A stretch of 9,217 bases of DNA from Bacillota bacterium (GCA_023415915.1 JAEZIZ010000118.1:1-9217); one strand, 5' to 3'. Numbered from the stretch's first letter, positions 1 to 6,724 are shown. Notes: generated from the letters alone by a model not told the origin. Translations and numbers: made by a program.

Positions 1-60
1 TAAATCATCCAGATTCACGATCTCAAGTGTTTTTCTGTTCTCTTCATTCTTGTTAAGCAA
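1..60 (-). CDS. N-terminal fragment of an IS1182-type transposase (partial, runs off left edge)
   Basis: The minus strand is open from a TTG at 60-58 to the window edge and encodes 20 residues beginning MLNKNEENR and ending EIVNLDDL. From memory, this matches the usual start of IS1182-family DDE transposases, which begin with a short polar stretch followed by an EMV/EIV-x-(I/L)-D-x-LVP motif. A stop lies in frame at 66-64, so the gene must start here. An AGGGTGA element ends 6 bases before the TTG and is a plausible ribosome site. Only the first 20 codons are visible, so the family call is an inference from a short match, and it cannot be said whether the transposase is intact. Confidence 0.5.
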   Translation of the reverse strand, partial: MLNKNEENRKTLEIVNLDDL

Positions 61-78
61 CCTCAATCACCCTATTTC

Positions 79-87
79 ATTGTACCA
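79..87 (-). promoter_or_regulatory. Extended -10 promoter candidate for the left-edge transposase
   Basis: On the minus strand the sequence reads TGGTACAAT, an extended -10 (TGN followed by TACAAT), about 20 bases before the putative TTG start. No good -35 is seen at 17 bases, which is tolerated for extended -10 promoters. It lies immediately downstream of the hairpin at 87-115. Confidence 0.35.
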
Positions 88-115
88 AAAAAACCAGCTC
101 TACGCTGGCTTTTTT
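87..115. terminator. Bidirectional intrinsic terminator guarding the transposase
   Basis: The inverted repeat CCAGC (94-98) and GCTGG (104-108), with a 5-base loop, is flanked by seven A on the left and six T on the right, so it can terminate in both directions. On the minus strand it sits directly before the promoter candidate and would stop outside transcription from entering the transposase, an arrangement common at insertion-sequence ends. Confidence 0.6.
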
Positions 116-121
116 GACAGT

Positions 122-149
122 CTGAGAACGCCAAAAGGCGTACTTTCAG
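122..149. repeat. Hairpin repeat, copy 1 (GAACGCC...GGCG type)
   Basis: Perfect 5-bp stem ACGCC/GGCGT around an AAAA loop (128-141), with outer arms CTGA (122-125) and TCAG (146-149). Two similar hairpins occur at 1828-1848 and 1983-2003, always near a copy of the GATTCCTCGC/GGAATGACA repeat. There is no clear T-run on either strand, so this copy is not called a terminator. Confidence 0.45.
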
Positions 150-241
150 TGTGTTGACTAATAATGTAGAATGACGTTAAGAGGAAGCGAGACTGCCGGC
201 TGCGTAGCGGGCGAGAATATTAAAGCCACAGTCTTTTAAAA

Positions 242-269
242 GATTCCTCGCTTAACGCTCGGAATGACA
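242..269. repeat. Dispersed intergenic repeat, copy A
   Basis: The stretch begins GATTCCTCGC and ends CTCGGAATGACA, giving an imperfect palindrome with arms ATTCC/GGAAT. The same sequence with minor changes recurs at 1932-1957. Very similar units are, from memory, scattered between genes in many bacterial genomes. The surrounding 61-327 region has no convincing gene apart from the hairpins listed; an 8-bp inverted repeat ATGACGTT (171-178) / AACGTCAT (293-300) encloses this copy. Confidence 0.55.
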
Positions 270-327
270 AAAGGGGGCTTTAGCCGCTTCACAACGTCAT
301 GTTCCGCAGAGGCGCGCTCTTGACGAG

Positions 328-1701
328 CTAACGCTGCTGCGGCAAGCTTGCTTCCTTATCCAATTTCTTCAGCTTTTTGAGGAACGATATGCTCATAAGC
401 ACCGCCGCTATCGTGCTTATGAAGTCGGCGGCGGGTTGAGCGTATATCATGCCCTCCAGCTGCATGAGGCTGTTAAGAAGCAGCAGCAGCGGCACGTATA
501 TCAGCAGCTGCCGCCCCAGCGAAAGCAGAAACGCACGAAGCGCTAGGCCTGCCGCCTGGAACGTGCTCATAAAAGTCATCTGCAAGCCTATGAAGGGCAG
601 ACCCAGCGAAAACGCTTTTAGGAACTTTACGCCCGCTTCCACAGTCTCCGGCTCGCCCGCTATAAAAAGACTCACTATCTCTTTGGGGCAAAGCTGGAAT
701 ACTATCATGAATATCACGGCGAGCGCCGTACTGTAAAGCGCCGTTACCTTTATGCCCTGCGAGAGGCGGCGGTAATGCTTCGCGCCGAAGTTGTATCCCG
801 CGAACGGCTGAAACCCCTGCACCAGCCCTATTATAAGCATGACGCACGTACTGTTTATCCTCTGGTTTATGCCGAACCCCGCCACCACGTCGTCGCCGTA
901 ACCTGCGGCAAATACGTTTCCCAGTATAAACGACAAGCTCATTATAAGATTCGAAAGCGCAGCGGGCAGCCCTATCTCGAAAGTCTGACCGTATATACGC
1001 CTTGAGGGACGGAAGTGCTTCGGCTGTATCGATAGCACCGTTTTTCCCTTTATAAAATGCAGCAGATAATACGCGGTGCCGAGAGCGTTGCCTATCACGG
1101 TCGCCCACGCCGCGCCCTCTATGCCCAAGCCAAGCGTGAATATGAAAATGGGGTCGAGTATGATGTTGCTTCCCACGCCTATTATCATGCCCCACATCGC
1201 TTTGGCCGTAGCGCCCTCGCTTCTTACAAGCCCCGCGAGCGCCACTTGAAGTATCAGCAGCGGCCCGCAGCCAACGAGTATGCCGAAATAAGCTGCGGTG
1301 GGGGCAAACGTTTCCGGGCTGGTGCCTATTATGCTGAGCAGCGGGCCGCGGAATATGAACATTAACGCGGAGAGCACCGCGCCGCCTCCCGCGGCGGTGT
1401 ATACAGCCACCGTGTTTGCGTGCCACGCCTCCTCAAAGTTGCCCGCTCCGAGCTGCCGCGATATGTAGCTTGCCGCGCCTATGCCGAATATGTTTCCGTA
1501 CGCGTTTAAAACGAATACCAGCGGTATCGCGAGCGATATTGCCGCGACGAGCTCTTTGTCTCCCAGCATGCCTATATAGAGCGTGTCCGTAAGGTTATAC
1601 AGTATCTGTACTATTGCAGCGAGCATGGTAGGCAGCGCGAGCCGCACTATTGCGCTTTTTACAGGCGCGTTGCCCATGAGTTTGAGTCTTCTGTCGTCCA
1701 A
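328..1701 (-). CDS. MATE family efflux transporter
   Basis: Encodes about 457 residues, the normal length for a 12-helix MATE (multidrug and toxic compound extrusion) transporter. These inner-membrane proteins export cationic drugs or metabolites by Na+ or H+ antiport. Two homologous halves are visible: the N-half opens with VRLALPTMLAAIVQILYN and contains SNIILDPIFIFTLG, and the C-half carries GLVQGFQPFAGYNFGA, motifs typical of the MepA-like branch. The C-terminus is basic (KKLKKLDK). The frame is open to a TTG at 1725, but that lies only about 14 bases after the predicted transcription start and lacks a ribosome site. The TTG at 1701 is preceded by GGAGAGAAGG with 8 bases to the start and is preferred; the ATG at 1677 is the next alternative. 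It is monocistronic with its own promoter at 1746-1775. The substrate cannot be predicted. Confidence 0.93.
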   Translation of the reverse strand: MDDRRLKLMGNAPVKSAIVRLALPTMLAAIVQILYNLTDTLYIGMLGDKELVAAISLAIPLVFVLNAYGNIFGIGAASYISRQLGAGNFEEAWHANTVAVYTAAGGGAVLSALMFIFRGPLLSIIGTSPETFAPTAAYFGILVGCGPLLILQVALAGLVRSEGATAKAMWGMIIGVGSNIILDPIFIFTLGLGIEGAAWATVIGNALGTAYYLLHFIKGKTVLSIQPKHFRPSRRIYGQTFEIGLPAALSNLIMSLSFILGNVFAAGYGDDVVAGFGINQRINSTCVMLIIGLVQGFQPFAGYNFGAKHYRRLSQGIKVTALYSTALAVIFMIVFQLCPKEIVSLFIAGEPETVEAGVKFLKAFSLGLPFIGLQMTFMSTFQAAGLALRAFLLSLGRQLLIYVPLLLLLNSLMQLEGMIYAQPAADFISTIAAVLMSISFLKKLKKLDKEASLPQQR

Positions 1702-1745
1702 TTGGCAAACCTTCTCTCCAGTCAAAAAAAGCTTTAATTCAAACT

Positions 1746-1775
1746 ACTATATTCCCCGCCGGACGTCTTTGTCAA
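1746..1775 (-). promoter_or_regulatory. Sigma-70-type promoter of the MATE gene
   Basis: On the minus strand a perfect TTGACA (1775-1770) is followed after 18 bases by TATAGT (1751-1746). Transcription would begin near 1739, giving a leader of about 40 bases before the TTG at 1701 and leaving too little room for a ribosome site before the upstream TTG at 1725. This promoter is the main reason for choosing the shorter start. Confidence 0.65.
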
Positions 1776-1820
1776 TACCGCATATGGATACATCGGTTAT
1801 ACTTCATGTCCTGCGGCGCA

Positions 1821-1848
1821 TAAAAAAGAACGCCGGTAAAAGGCGCTC
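1821..1848 (-). terminator. Intrinsic terminator, minus strand (hairpin repeat, copy 2)
   Basis: Read on the minus strand, GAGCGCC (1848-1842) pairs with GGCGTTC (1834-1828, one G-U) across a 7-base loop, followed by TTTTTT (1827-1822). It would stop minus-strand transcripts from the ferredoxin side before the MATE promoter. The stem recurs at 1983-2003 with the same 7-base spacing. Confidence 0.6.
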
Positions 1849-1873
1849 TGAGACCGTCGGAAAAGTCACTTGC

Positions 1874-1957
1874 TGTCATTCATAAGGAGTGTAACTACTG
1901 AAGAATCTCTTTTTTTTAAGCATCTCCCATGGGATTCCTCGCAAGCTCGGAATGACA
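1874..1957. repeat. Dispersed intergenic repeat, copy B, with inverted ends
   Basis: An 84-bp unit bounded by TGTCATTC (1874-1881) and its inverted match GAATGACA (1950-1957), with inner arms GAAGAATCT and GATTCCTCGC also partly inverted. The right half matches copy A at 242-269. It behaves like a small non-coding inverted-repeat element (MITE-like). It is enclosed by the two near-identical hairpins at 1828-1848 and 1983-2003. No open frame of substance exists between 1776 and 2045. Confidence 0.5.
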
Positions 1958-1982
1958 AAAGGGAGCTTATCGACACTCTTAA

Positions 1983-2003
1983 GAACGCCGTATAAAGGCG
2001 CTC
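1983..2003. repeat. Hairpin repeat, copy 3
   Basis: GAACGCC (1983-1989) and GGCGCTC (1997-2003) with a 7-base loop reproduce the stem at 1828-1848. On the minus strand the tail is TTAAGA, a poor T-run; on the plus strand a T6 run follows five bases later but the stem then has an A-C mismatch. It may be a weak terminator downstream of the ferredoxin gene. Confidence 0.4.
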
Positions 2004-2045
2004 TAAAGTTTTTTGCGGCTTATTAAAAAAGCATACCGCAGCCTG

Positions 2046-2234
2046 CTATTCCACCATTATTACGCTGGTGGGGCAGTTATCCGCAGCTTCCTGAGCCGCT
2101 TCCTCAAACTCCTCGGGCACTTCGTCGACGTACACTTCCGCAAGCCCGTCTTCCGCCATCCTGAACACCTCCGGACACGTCGCCACGCACTGCTCGCACG
2201 CTATACATCCGTCTCTATCTATCTCTGCTTTCAT
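2046..2234 (-). CDS. Ferredoxin, single [4Fe-4S] cluster
   Basis: A 62-residue acidic protein, the usual size for monocluster bacterial ferredoxins, which carry electrons at low potential in the cytoplasm for anaerobic oxidoreductases. Cys10, Cys13 and Cys16 (CIACEQC) together with Cys54 in the DNCPTSVI motif form the standard ligand set for one [4Fe-4S] cluster. Cys20-Pro21 occupies the place of the residue that in some relatives forms a disulfide, but no partner cysteine is present here. The middle (residues 36-50) is very rich in Glu and Asp. The ATG at 2234 is preceded by AAAGG with about 7 bases between. It lies 96 bp downstream of the lipoprotein gene on the same strand; co-transcription is possible, but no functional link is evident. 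Its redox partner is unknown. Confidence 0.93.
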   Translation of the reverse strand: MKAEIDRDGCIACEQCVATCPEVFRMAEDGLAEVYVDEVPEEFEEAAQEAADNCPTSVIMVE

Positions 2235-2330
2235 AACCCACCCTTTCAGCCCCTTATAGCTTACGATTAAGGGACATTTATTTTAAAGTCGATACCTATT
2301 CTAACCCGCAAGAAAGAGAATATGCAGCGT

Positions 2331-3176
2331 TTACCTTCCGTTGTTTATATCGATAAGCTCGTAATAAGCGCTGTCGGCGTAATCAAGATATCCCTGCCGC
2401 GATAAATAATCGAGAGACTCGGTAAATGCTCCGTCCACCTCTATACGCGCGGGCAAGTCTTTGCTGTAATATATGTAATAGCCCAGCATCATTATCTCTC
2501 CCGGCGTCAGGCCTTCCGAGTAATACGCCTCCTCGACGCTTCTTAAGTTATCGTCGGTAGGGTTGGAACACCATTTGCCTACGAGGTCTATCGCGGCTTT
2601 TATCCTGTCCTGTTTTTGCTGCGAGTCGAAAAGGTTTATATACGCCGCTCCCTGCTGCGGCAGCGTGCACATCATGCCGCAGAAGTATTCTCCGTCGTCC
2701 TCGCCAAGGTTGCTCATCCGTCCGTTTATTATGCCGGCCATCATGTCTGTCTCGTCTTTAAGCTCCGCCCATTCGTCCGCGCCGTAATCCTTAATGCCGG
2801 GCCACACTTCCCGGAGCGCTTCAAATTGCGCGCTTGTTATTCTGCCTTCATCGAACATGCCCTTTATCGCGGCCGCCGCTGACATGTCAAGATAATCCCT
2901 GCAGTACCCGATAAGCTTATCGTATTCCTTTTGCGCCGCTGCCTGCCCGGGCGGCACTGTGAGCGAAGGCGAAAGCGTAGGGCTGGGCGAGGGCGTAGGG
3001 GAAAGCGAAGGCGAAGGGCTGGGCGAAACGGAAGCCGCTGCAGCAGGCGTTACCGCAGCGCTGGGCGAGGGCGGCTCTTCCGTGCCGTAAGGGTCGGTGT
3101 CGATGGGGAATATCGAGCATGCGGCAAGGCATGCCGCAGCCGCGGCTGTCAAAAGCAGCGCGATAATTTTTTTCAT
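2331..3176 (-). CDS. Predicted lipoprotein with Ser/Pro-rich stalk, function unknown
   Basis: Encodes 281 residues. Residues 1-20 form a type II signal peptide: MKK, a hydrophobic Leu/Ala core, and lipobox LAAC with Cys20 as the expected lipidated residue, so the protein should be anchored to the outer face of the membrane. Residues 35-77 are a low-complexity Ser-Pro-Thr-Ala stalk with repeated SPSP units. Residues 80-281 form a mostly helical, acidic domain rich in Tyr and Asp/Glu, with no catalytic motif recognised. The frame is open to a GTG at 3194, but the ATG at 3176 is chosen because AAGGAGGA sits 4-5 bases before it and the signal peptide then starts with MKK. A promoter lies at 3211-3239. 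It is divergent from the secreted peptidase. The family is not recognised. Confidence 0.85.
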   Translation of the reverse strand: MKKIIALLLTAAAAACLAACSIFPIDTDPYGTEEPPSPSAAVTPAAAASVSPSPSPSLSPTPSPSPTLSPSLTVPPGQAAAQKEYDKLIGYCRDYLDMSAAAAIKGMFDEGRITSAQFEALREVWPGIKDYGADEWAELKDETDMMAGIINGRMSNLGEDDGEYFCGMMCTLPQQGAAYINLFDSQQKQDRIKAAIDLVGKWCSNPTDDNLRSVEEAYYSEGLTPGEIMMLGYYIYYSKDLPARIEVDGAFTESLDYLSRQGYLDYADSAYYELIDINNGR

Positions 3177-3210
3177 TGTTTCCTCCTTCACCACCTGACC
3201 GTATACCTGT

Positions 3211-3239
3211 ATATTACACTATAATTTCGCATTTTTCAA
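3211..3239 (-). promoter_or_regulatory. Sigma-70-type promoter of the lipoprotein gene
   Basis: On the minus strand TTGAAA (3239-3234) and TAATAT (3216-3211) are separated by exactly 17 bases. Transcription would begin near 3204, giving a leader of about 28 bases that contains the AAGGAGGA ribosome site. Confidence 0.6.
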
Positions 3240-3254
3240 ATATGTCCATCTGTC

Positions 3255-3289
3255 TTCCGGTCTCGCTTCGTTCGTTTAACGCTTCGGAA
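3255..3289. repeat. Possible degenerate copy of the dispersed intergenic repeat
   Basis: Arms TTCCG (3255-3259) and CGGAA (3285-3289) enclose TCTCGCTTCG and TTTAACGCTT, resembling copy A (TCCTCGCTTAACGCTCGGAA) with an insertion in the loop. It lies between the divergent promoters of the lipoprotein and peptidase. The rest of 3177-3419 is AT-rich, and no confident promoter was found for the peptidase. Confidence 0.3.
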
Positions 3290-3387
3290 AAGGCCTCCAA
3301 TGTTACTTAATTATCCTGATTAGAAGTATTAATATGGTGGTATATATTACCTAAATTAATATTGTAATACAACCCAGAAAACAGCAT

Positions 3388-3405
3388 GCCGGAGTTTTCT
3401 CCGGC
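3388..3405 (+). promoter_or_regulatory. Leader hairpin just before the peptidase ribosome site
   Basis: A perfect 7-bp stem GCCGGAG/CTCCGGC with a TTTT loop ends two bases before the AGGAG ribosome site (3408-3412). There is no T-run after it, so it is not an intrinsic terminator. It could stabilise the 5' end of the mRNA or affect ribosome access; which one cannot be told from the sequence. Confidence 0.4.
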
Positions 3406-3419
3406 TCAGGAGTGTGCAT

Positions 3420-4997
3420 ATGAAAAGAACCTATCGTAAAACGGCTGCGTTGCTTTTCGCGCTTGCTCTGGCTTTTGTTATTATGCCTTCGCTTGCGCTG
3501 GCGGACGACGCTCCGGAGTGTTACATGGAAGAGCCGCCGGAACAATACCGCAGCGGCGGTATTGTGTCTATGCCGGTAACTTCGGTCCATGACGAGTCGA
3601 TCATTTCTGTAGAAAAAACGGCTCTCATTCCCGCCTCATATAGGCTCGATGACTCACGGCTGACGCCGGTGAAAAACCAGGATCCATACGGTACCTGCTG
3701 GGCGTTCTCTGCCATCGGCTCCGCCGAAAGCATACTGGAATCTGAGGCTTTGGTAAGCGATCCGGATTTTTCGGAATGGCAATTGGCCTATAACGCATAC
3801 ACAAGCGTGGATGGGCAGCCAGCCTTTCATCTTTCGGCCGGCGAGACCCCGTATAATGTCGGCGGTAATGATATTATCGCTGCGGCGATGTTTACGCGCG
3901 GAGTGAGCCCTGTCTGGGAATCACAGGTGCCTTATAACAGCGGCACGCCATCTGAGGTATACTCCCCTGAATACACGCTGAAAAGCTGGTCGGTCGGCCA
4001 CAAGGTATACGACACGCAGGATAACACCGAGTGGAAAACGATGCTGATGGAAAAAGGCGCGCTGTCTGTCAGTTATTTTCACAATCCCGCCTATTGCAAT
4101 TTCAATGAAACCAGTTACTATAATCCGGAACAGTTGAATTACACCAACCATGCCGTCACATTGGTCGGGTGGGACGATAACTACTCTTACAACAACTTCA
4201 GGTACACCCCCGCCGGCAATGGCGCGTGGATCATCAAGAACAGCTGGGGCGATACCTGGGGCGACAATGGATATTTCTATATATCTTACTACGATAAGAC
4301 TTTGAGCACGGACGCCAGCGCCTTCGAACTTATGCCGAATATAAACGGCGAAAAAATGTATACGCATGATGAGCTCGGTATGCAGATGTCGCTTGTCTTC
4401 AACGCCGACGAGACAGTCTATACCAAAAGCGTGTTTACTGCGACCGGCTATGAAAAGCTTAAATCTATCGGCATGTACACCAAGTACGACAACACCGGTT
4501 ATACAATACAGATACGTACAGCTAATCTGTCAGGCGAGTTTACGGATGCCTGGGGCACGCCTCAGGCCGGAATGTTAGCCAAGGCGGGGTACGCGCGCAT
4601 TGATCTTGAGAGCTTTGTGCCCCTGTCCGCAGGGCAGAAATATGAGGTAATCGTCAGCTACGTAACCCCCGGTACCGGCACGTATCTGCCGGTCGAGTTT
4701 ACACCGTCGAGCGTTTACGCAACGGGGCAGTCGTTTTTCTCCACAGATGGTACAACTTGGACCGACTTATACGGGTATTTTCCCCTCGGCCCGTGTGATA
4801 CCTGTATATTCGCGTTTACCTTACCGGACAGCGTGCCCGAGCGAACGGTAACGTTCTTAACACAGGGCGGCAGCGCGGTCGAGCCCATATCCGTAAGCAT
4901 CGGCGCATTGCTTCCTGAGCCCCCCGTCCCCAGGAAAACGGGCTTCATGCTTAGCGGCTGGTATAGGGACGCGGCTTGCACGGATAAGTGCCAATGA
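3420..4997 (+). CDS. Secreted papain-like (C1) cysteine peptidase, catalytic part of a frameshifted gene
   Basis: Encodes 525 residues before a premature stop. Residues 1-28 are a Sec signal peptide ending ALA before DD. The C1 catalytic domain follows: Gln87 and nucleophile Cys93 in NQDPYGTCWAFSA, His244 in NHAVTLVGW, and Asn274 in IKNSWGDTWGDNGYF, so all four active-site residues are present. Residues ~320-470 look like the lectin-like domain often found after C1 peptidases in Clostridia. From ~472 an InlB-type B-repeat begins (VTFLTQGGS...LSGWYRD) and breaks off at residue 523 because of a frameshift; the rest of the protein continues in another frame from 4990. The ATG at 3420 is chosen over the GTG at 3414 because AGGAG (3408-3412) is 7 bases from the ATG. 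The protein probably degrades peptides or processes surface proteins outside the cell. The truncated product could still be secreted and active, lacking its C-terminal attachment region. Confidence 0.88.
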   Translation: MKRTYRKTAALLFALALAFVIMPSLALADDAPECYMEEPPEQYRSGGIVSMPVTSVHDESIISVEKTALIPASYRLDDSRLTPVKNQDPYGTCWAFSAIGSAESILESEALVSDPDFSEWQLAYNAYTSVDGQPAFHLSAGETPYNVGGNDIIAAAMFTRGVSPVWESQVPYNSGTPSEVYSPEYTLKSWSVGHKVYDTQDNTEWKTMLMEKGALSVSYFHNPAYCNFNETSYYNPEQLNYTNHAVTLVGWDDNYSYNNFRYTPAGNGAWIIKNSWGDTWGDNGYFYISYYDKTLSTDASAFELMPNINGEKMYTHDELGMQMSLVFNADETVYTKSVFTATGYEKLKSIGMYTKYDNTGYTIQIRTANLSGEFTDAWGTPQAGMLAKAGYARIDLESFVPLSAGQKYEVIVSYVTPGTGTYLPVEFTPSSVYATGQSFFSTDGTTWTDLYGYFPLGPCDTCIFAFTLPDSVPERTVTFLTQGGSAVEPISVSIGALLPEPPVPRKTGFMLSGWYRDAACTDKCQ

Positions 4998-5685
4998 CAG
5001 GATACCGAATGCTGACCTGACGCTGTACGCCGGCTGGACGCCATGCCAATATACCGTCTCATTCGATAGCCGTGGCGGCAGCGCATTATCGCCTGCCGTG
5101 GTCAACTACGGCGCTTTGGTAAATGCGCCGGGCGAGCCCGTAAGAGAGGGACACCGCTTCCTCGGATGGTATAAGGAGCCGTCCTGTATTAACCCCTGGA
5201 ATTTTAGTTCAGACACGATGCCGTCCGGCAACGTCACATTATACGCCGGCTGGACGCCATGCCAGTATAATGTCTCTTTCGACAGCCGGGGCGGCAGCGC
5301 ATTATCGCCCGCCGCGGTCAGCTACGGCGCTTATGTAAAGGCGCCGGGTGAGCCCGCAAGGGAAGGACACCGCTTCCTCGGATGGTATAAGGAACCTTAC
5401 TGTGCCACCCCCTGGAATTTTAATTTAGACACTATGCCGGCCAACAACATCACACTATACGCCGGCTGGACACTATGCCGTTACACTGTTTCCTTCGACA
5501 GCCGGGGCGGCAGCGCGGTAGCCTCGGCGGGGGCCGATTACGGTTCCGCGGTCGTCGAGCCCGCAGCGCCTGCACTTGCAGGCTGCAATTTTGCCGGCTG
5601 GTATAGGGAGCCGTACTGCGTCAGCAAGTGGAATTTCGCGTCTGATACTGTGACTGCCGACGTTACGCTCTACGCCAAGTGGGAG
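4833..5685 (+). repeat. Four tandem ~216-bp repeats encoding InlB-type B-repeats
   Basis: Units start near 4833, at 5041, 5257 and 5473. Each codes for about 72 residues with the pattern VSFDSRGGSA, G-x-x-F-x-GWY, WNF, and a closing TLYAGWT or TLYAKWE. This is the Listeria-Bacteroides (Flg_new) repeat, a small beta-grasp-like extracellular module. Units 2 and 3 are closely similar at the DNA level, indicating recent duplication. Unit 1 is 8 bp short and carries the frameshift at about 4989. Confidence 0.85.
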
Positions 5686-6525
5686 CAGCAGCCGCAGACG
5701 AACCTGCTCGCGGGCGTCAGCCTCTCATCCGGATACTTAAACCGCGCTTTCTCTCCAGCGGTAGCGAGCTACAAGATAACAATGGGCGAGCACGAGGGGA
5801 GCTTCACGCTGACGCCGATAAAACAGTTCGACGGCGCTTCGATGACTATTAACAAACGCGCTCAGTCGAGCTATACCGTCAATCTCGCGAGCGGCAAGAG
5901 CGCGAAGATAAGCGTAAAGGTAACTCTTGGCAAAAAGTCGAAGACATACACATTCACCGTAACGAGGCCTAAGTCGTCCAACAACTATTTAAGCTCGCTT
6001 ACGTCCACCGCTGGTGCATGGAGCCAGGGCTTTGACCCCAATGTATTGAATTATACTCTTACGCTCGATGAAAACACTAAGAGCGTGGCGATTAGAGCGG
6101 CCGCGGCGGCGGGTAAAGCGGCGAGAGTATCGCCGGCGTCAAAGAAGATATCGCTTAACAACGGGCAGTCGAAGACGCTGAAGATAACCGTAAGGGCGCA
6201 GTCGGGCGCGAGGCGTACATATACGGTAACCGTAGTGCGCGCGCCGTCCACTAACGCCAATCTTAAGTCGCTTAAGGCAAGCGGACTCAGCCCGGGATTC
6301 AGCCCAGGTGTTACGCAATATACCGTGGTGCTGCCCGCTAATAAAAGCTCGGCGTCGATATCCGCAAAGGCCGCGGGGTATAAGGCGGCCGTGTACATAG
6401 ACGGGGCGAAAAAGTCGTCTAAAAAGATAGTGCTGGCGAACGGACAGAGCGCCGTGGTGCGCGTAACCGTCGCGGCGCAGGCGGGTAACAGCAAAGATTA
6501 CCTTATAACGGTAATAAGGCAGTAA
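4990..6525 (+). pseudogene. C-terminal part of the secreted C1 peptidase, out of frame with its start
   Basis: This frame resumes the protein at ANDRIPNADLTLYAGWT, exactly where the upstream frame loses homology to the sister B-repeats, so both halves were one gene of about 1040 codons. It encodes the end of B-repeat 1, repeats 2-4 (5041-5685), then three cadherin-like beta-sandwich domains at about 5701-5970, 5974-6240 and 6247-6522, each with an FSP/FDP...YT or YK motif and a closing YTFTVTR, YTVTVVR or YLITVIR strand. There is no LPXTG motif, membrane anchor or SLH domain. The first usable start codon, GTG at 5098, has no ribosome site and lies within repeat 2, so independent translation is unlikely. 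A read-level error could also explain the break; if so, this is simply the C-terminus of an intact secreted protein. Confidence 0.8.
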
Positions 6526-6550
6526 GAGAGGGGAACGCCTCTCTCTTTTT
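6526..6550 (+). terminator. Intrinsic terminator of the peptidase gene
   Basis: GAGAGGGG (6526-6533) pairs with CCTCTCTC (6538-6545, one G-U) around an AACG loop and is followed directly by TTTTT (6546-6550). It starts one base after the peptidase stop codon. Confidence 0.85.
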
Positions 6551-6599
6551 CCAATGATCAAACATACTGCAGCCCATCATGTCCCCTATAGGGAACGGC

Positions 6600-6622
6600 C
6601 ACGTTGAGACGGTTGTATTGAT
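6600..6622 (+). repeat. 23-bp direct repeat, left copy (candidate attachment site)
   Basis: A 23-bp sequence beginning CACGTTGAGACGG and ending TTGTATTGAT is repeated perfectly at 8981-9003 in the same orientation. Similarity continues imperfectly for about 10 bases (AACGCGCA against GTCACGCACA). The two copies enclose the serine recombinase and trpS and nothing else. A palindrome CCCTATAGGG (6584-6593) lies just to the left. It may be an attL-type junction; this is an inference. Confidence 0.7.
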
Positions 6623-6693
6623 AACGCGCAATATGTAGCGAAAACTAATCGCTTGGACACAATATACTGTTATTTTACACATTTAGGGGCTAG

Positions 6694-6710
6694 AAATTGC
6701 CTACTTATCA
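6694..6710 (+). repeat. Short repeated motif AAATTGCCTACTTATCA, copy 1
   Basis: Related motifs occur at 8858-8872 (AAATAGCCTACTTAT) and 8964-8980 (AAATAGCCTAAGTATCA, 14 of 17 identical). One copy lies just before the recombinase promoter and two lie after trpS, inside the 23-bp repeats. They may be recombinase-binding sites or leftovers of duplication. Confidence 0.4.
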
Positions 6711-6724
6711 TTGGCAATTAAACG

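Noticed and set aside
473..1426. Long minus-strand open frame of 317 codons inside the MATE gene
   Set aside because: It overlaps the transporter in another frame, its product is Arg/His-rich without any domain pattern, and the MATE frame has clear family motifs.
3351..3590. Minus-strand 79-codon open frame over the peptidase leader
   Set aside because: It overlaps the signal peptide region antisense, is compositionally odd, and has no start signals.
4980..4997. Programmed +1 frameshift in the peptidase gene
   Set aside because: No slippery codon pattern is seen, and a shift would still leave the product without the conserved Trp-Asn-Phe of the repeat; a deletion explains both.
4715..5105. 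Minus-strand open frames across the frameshift and B-repeat region
   Set aside because: They are antisense to a well-recognised repeat protein, have no ribosome site and no recognisable domain.
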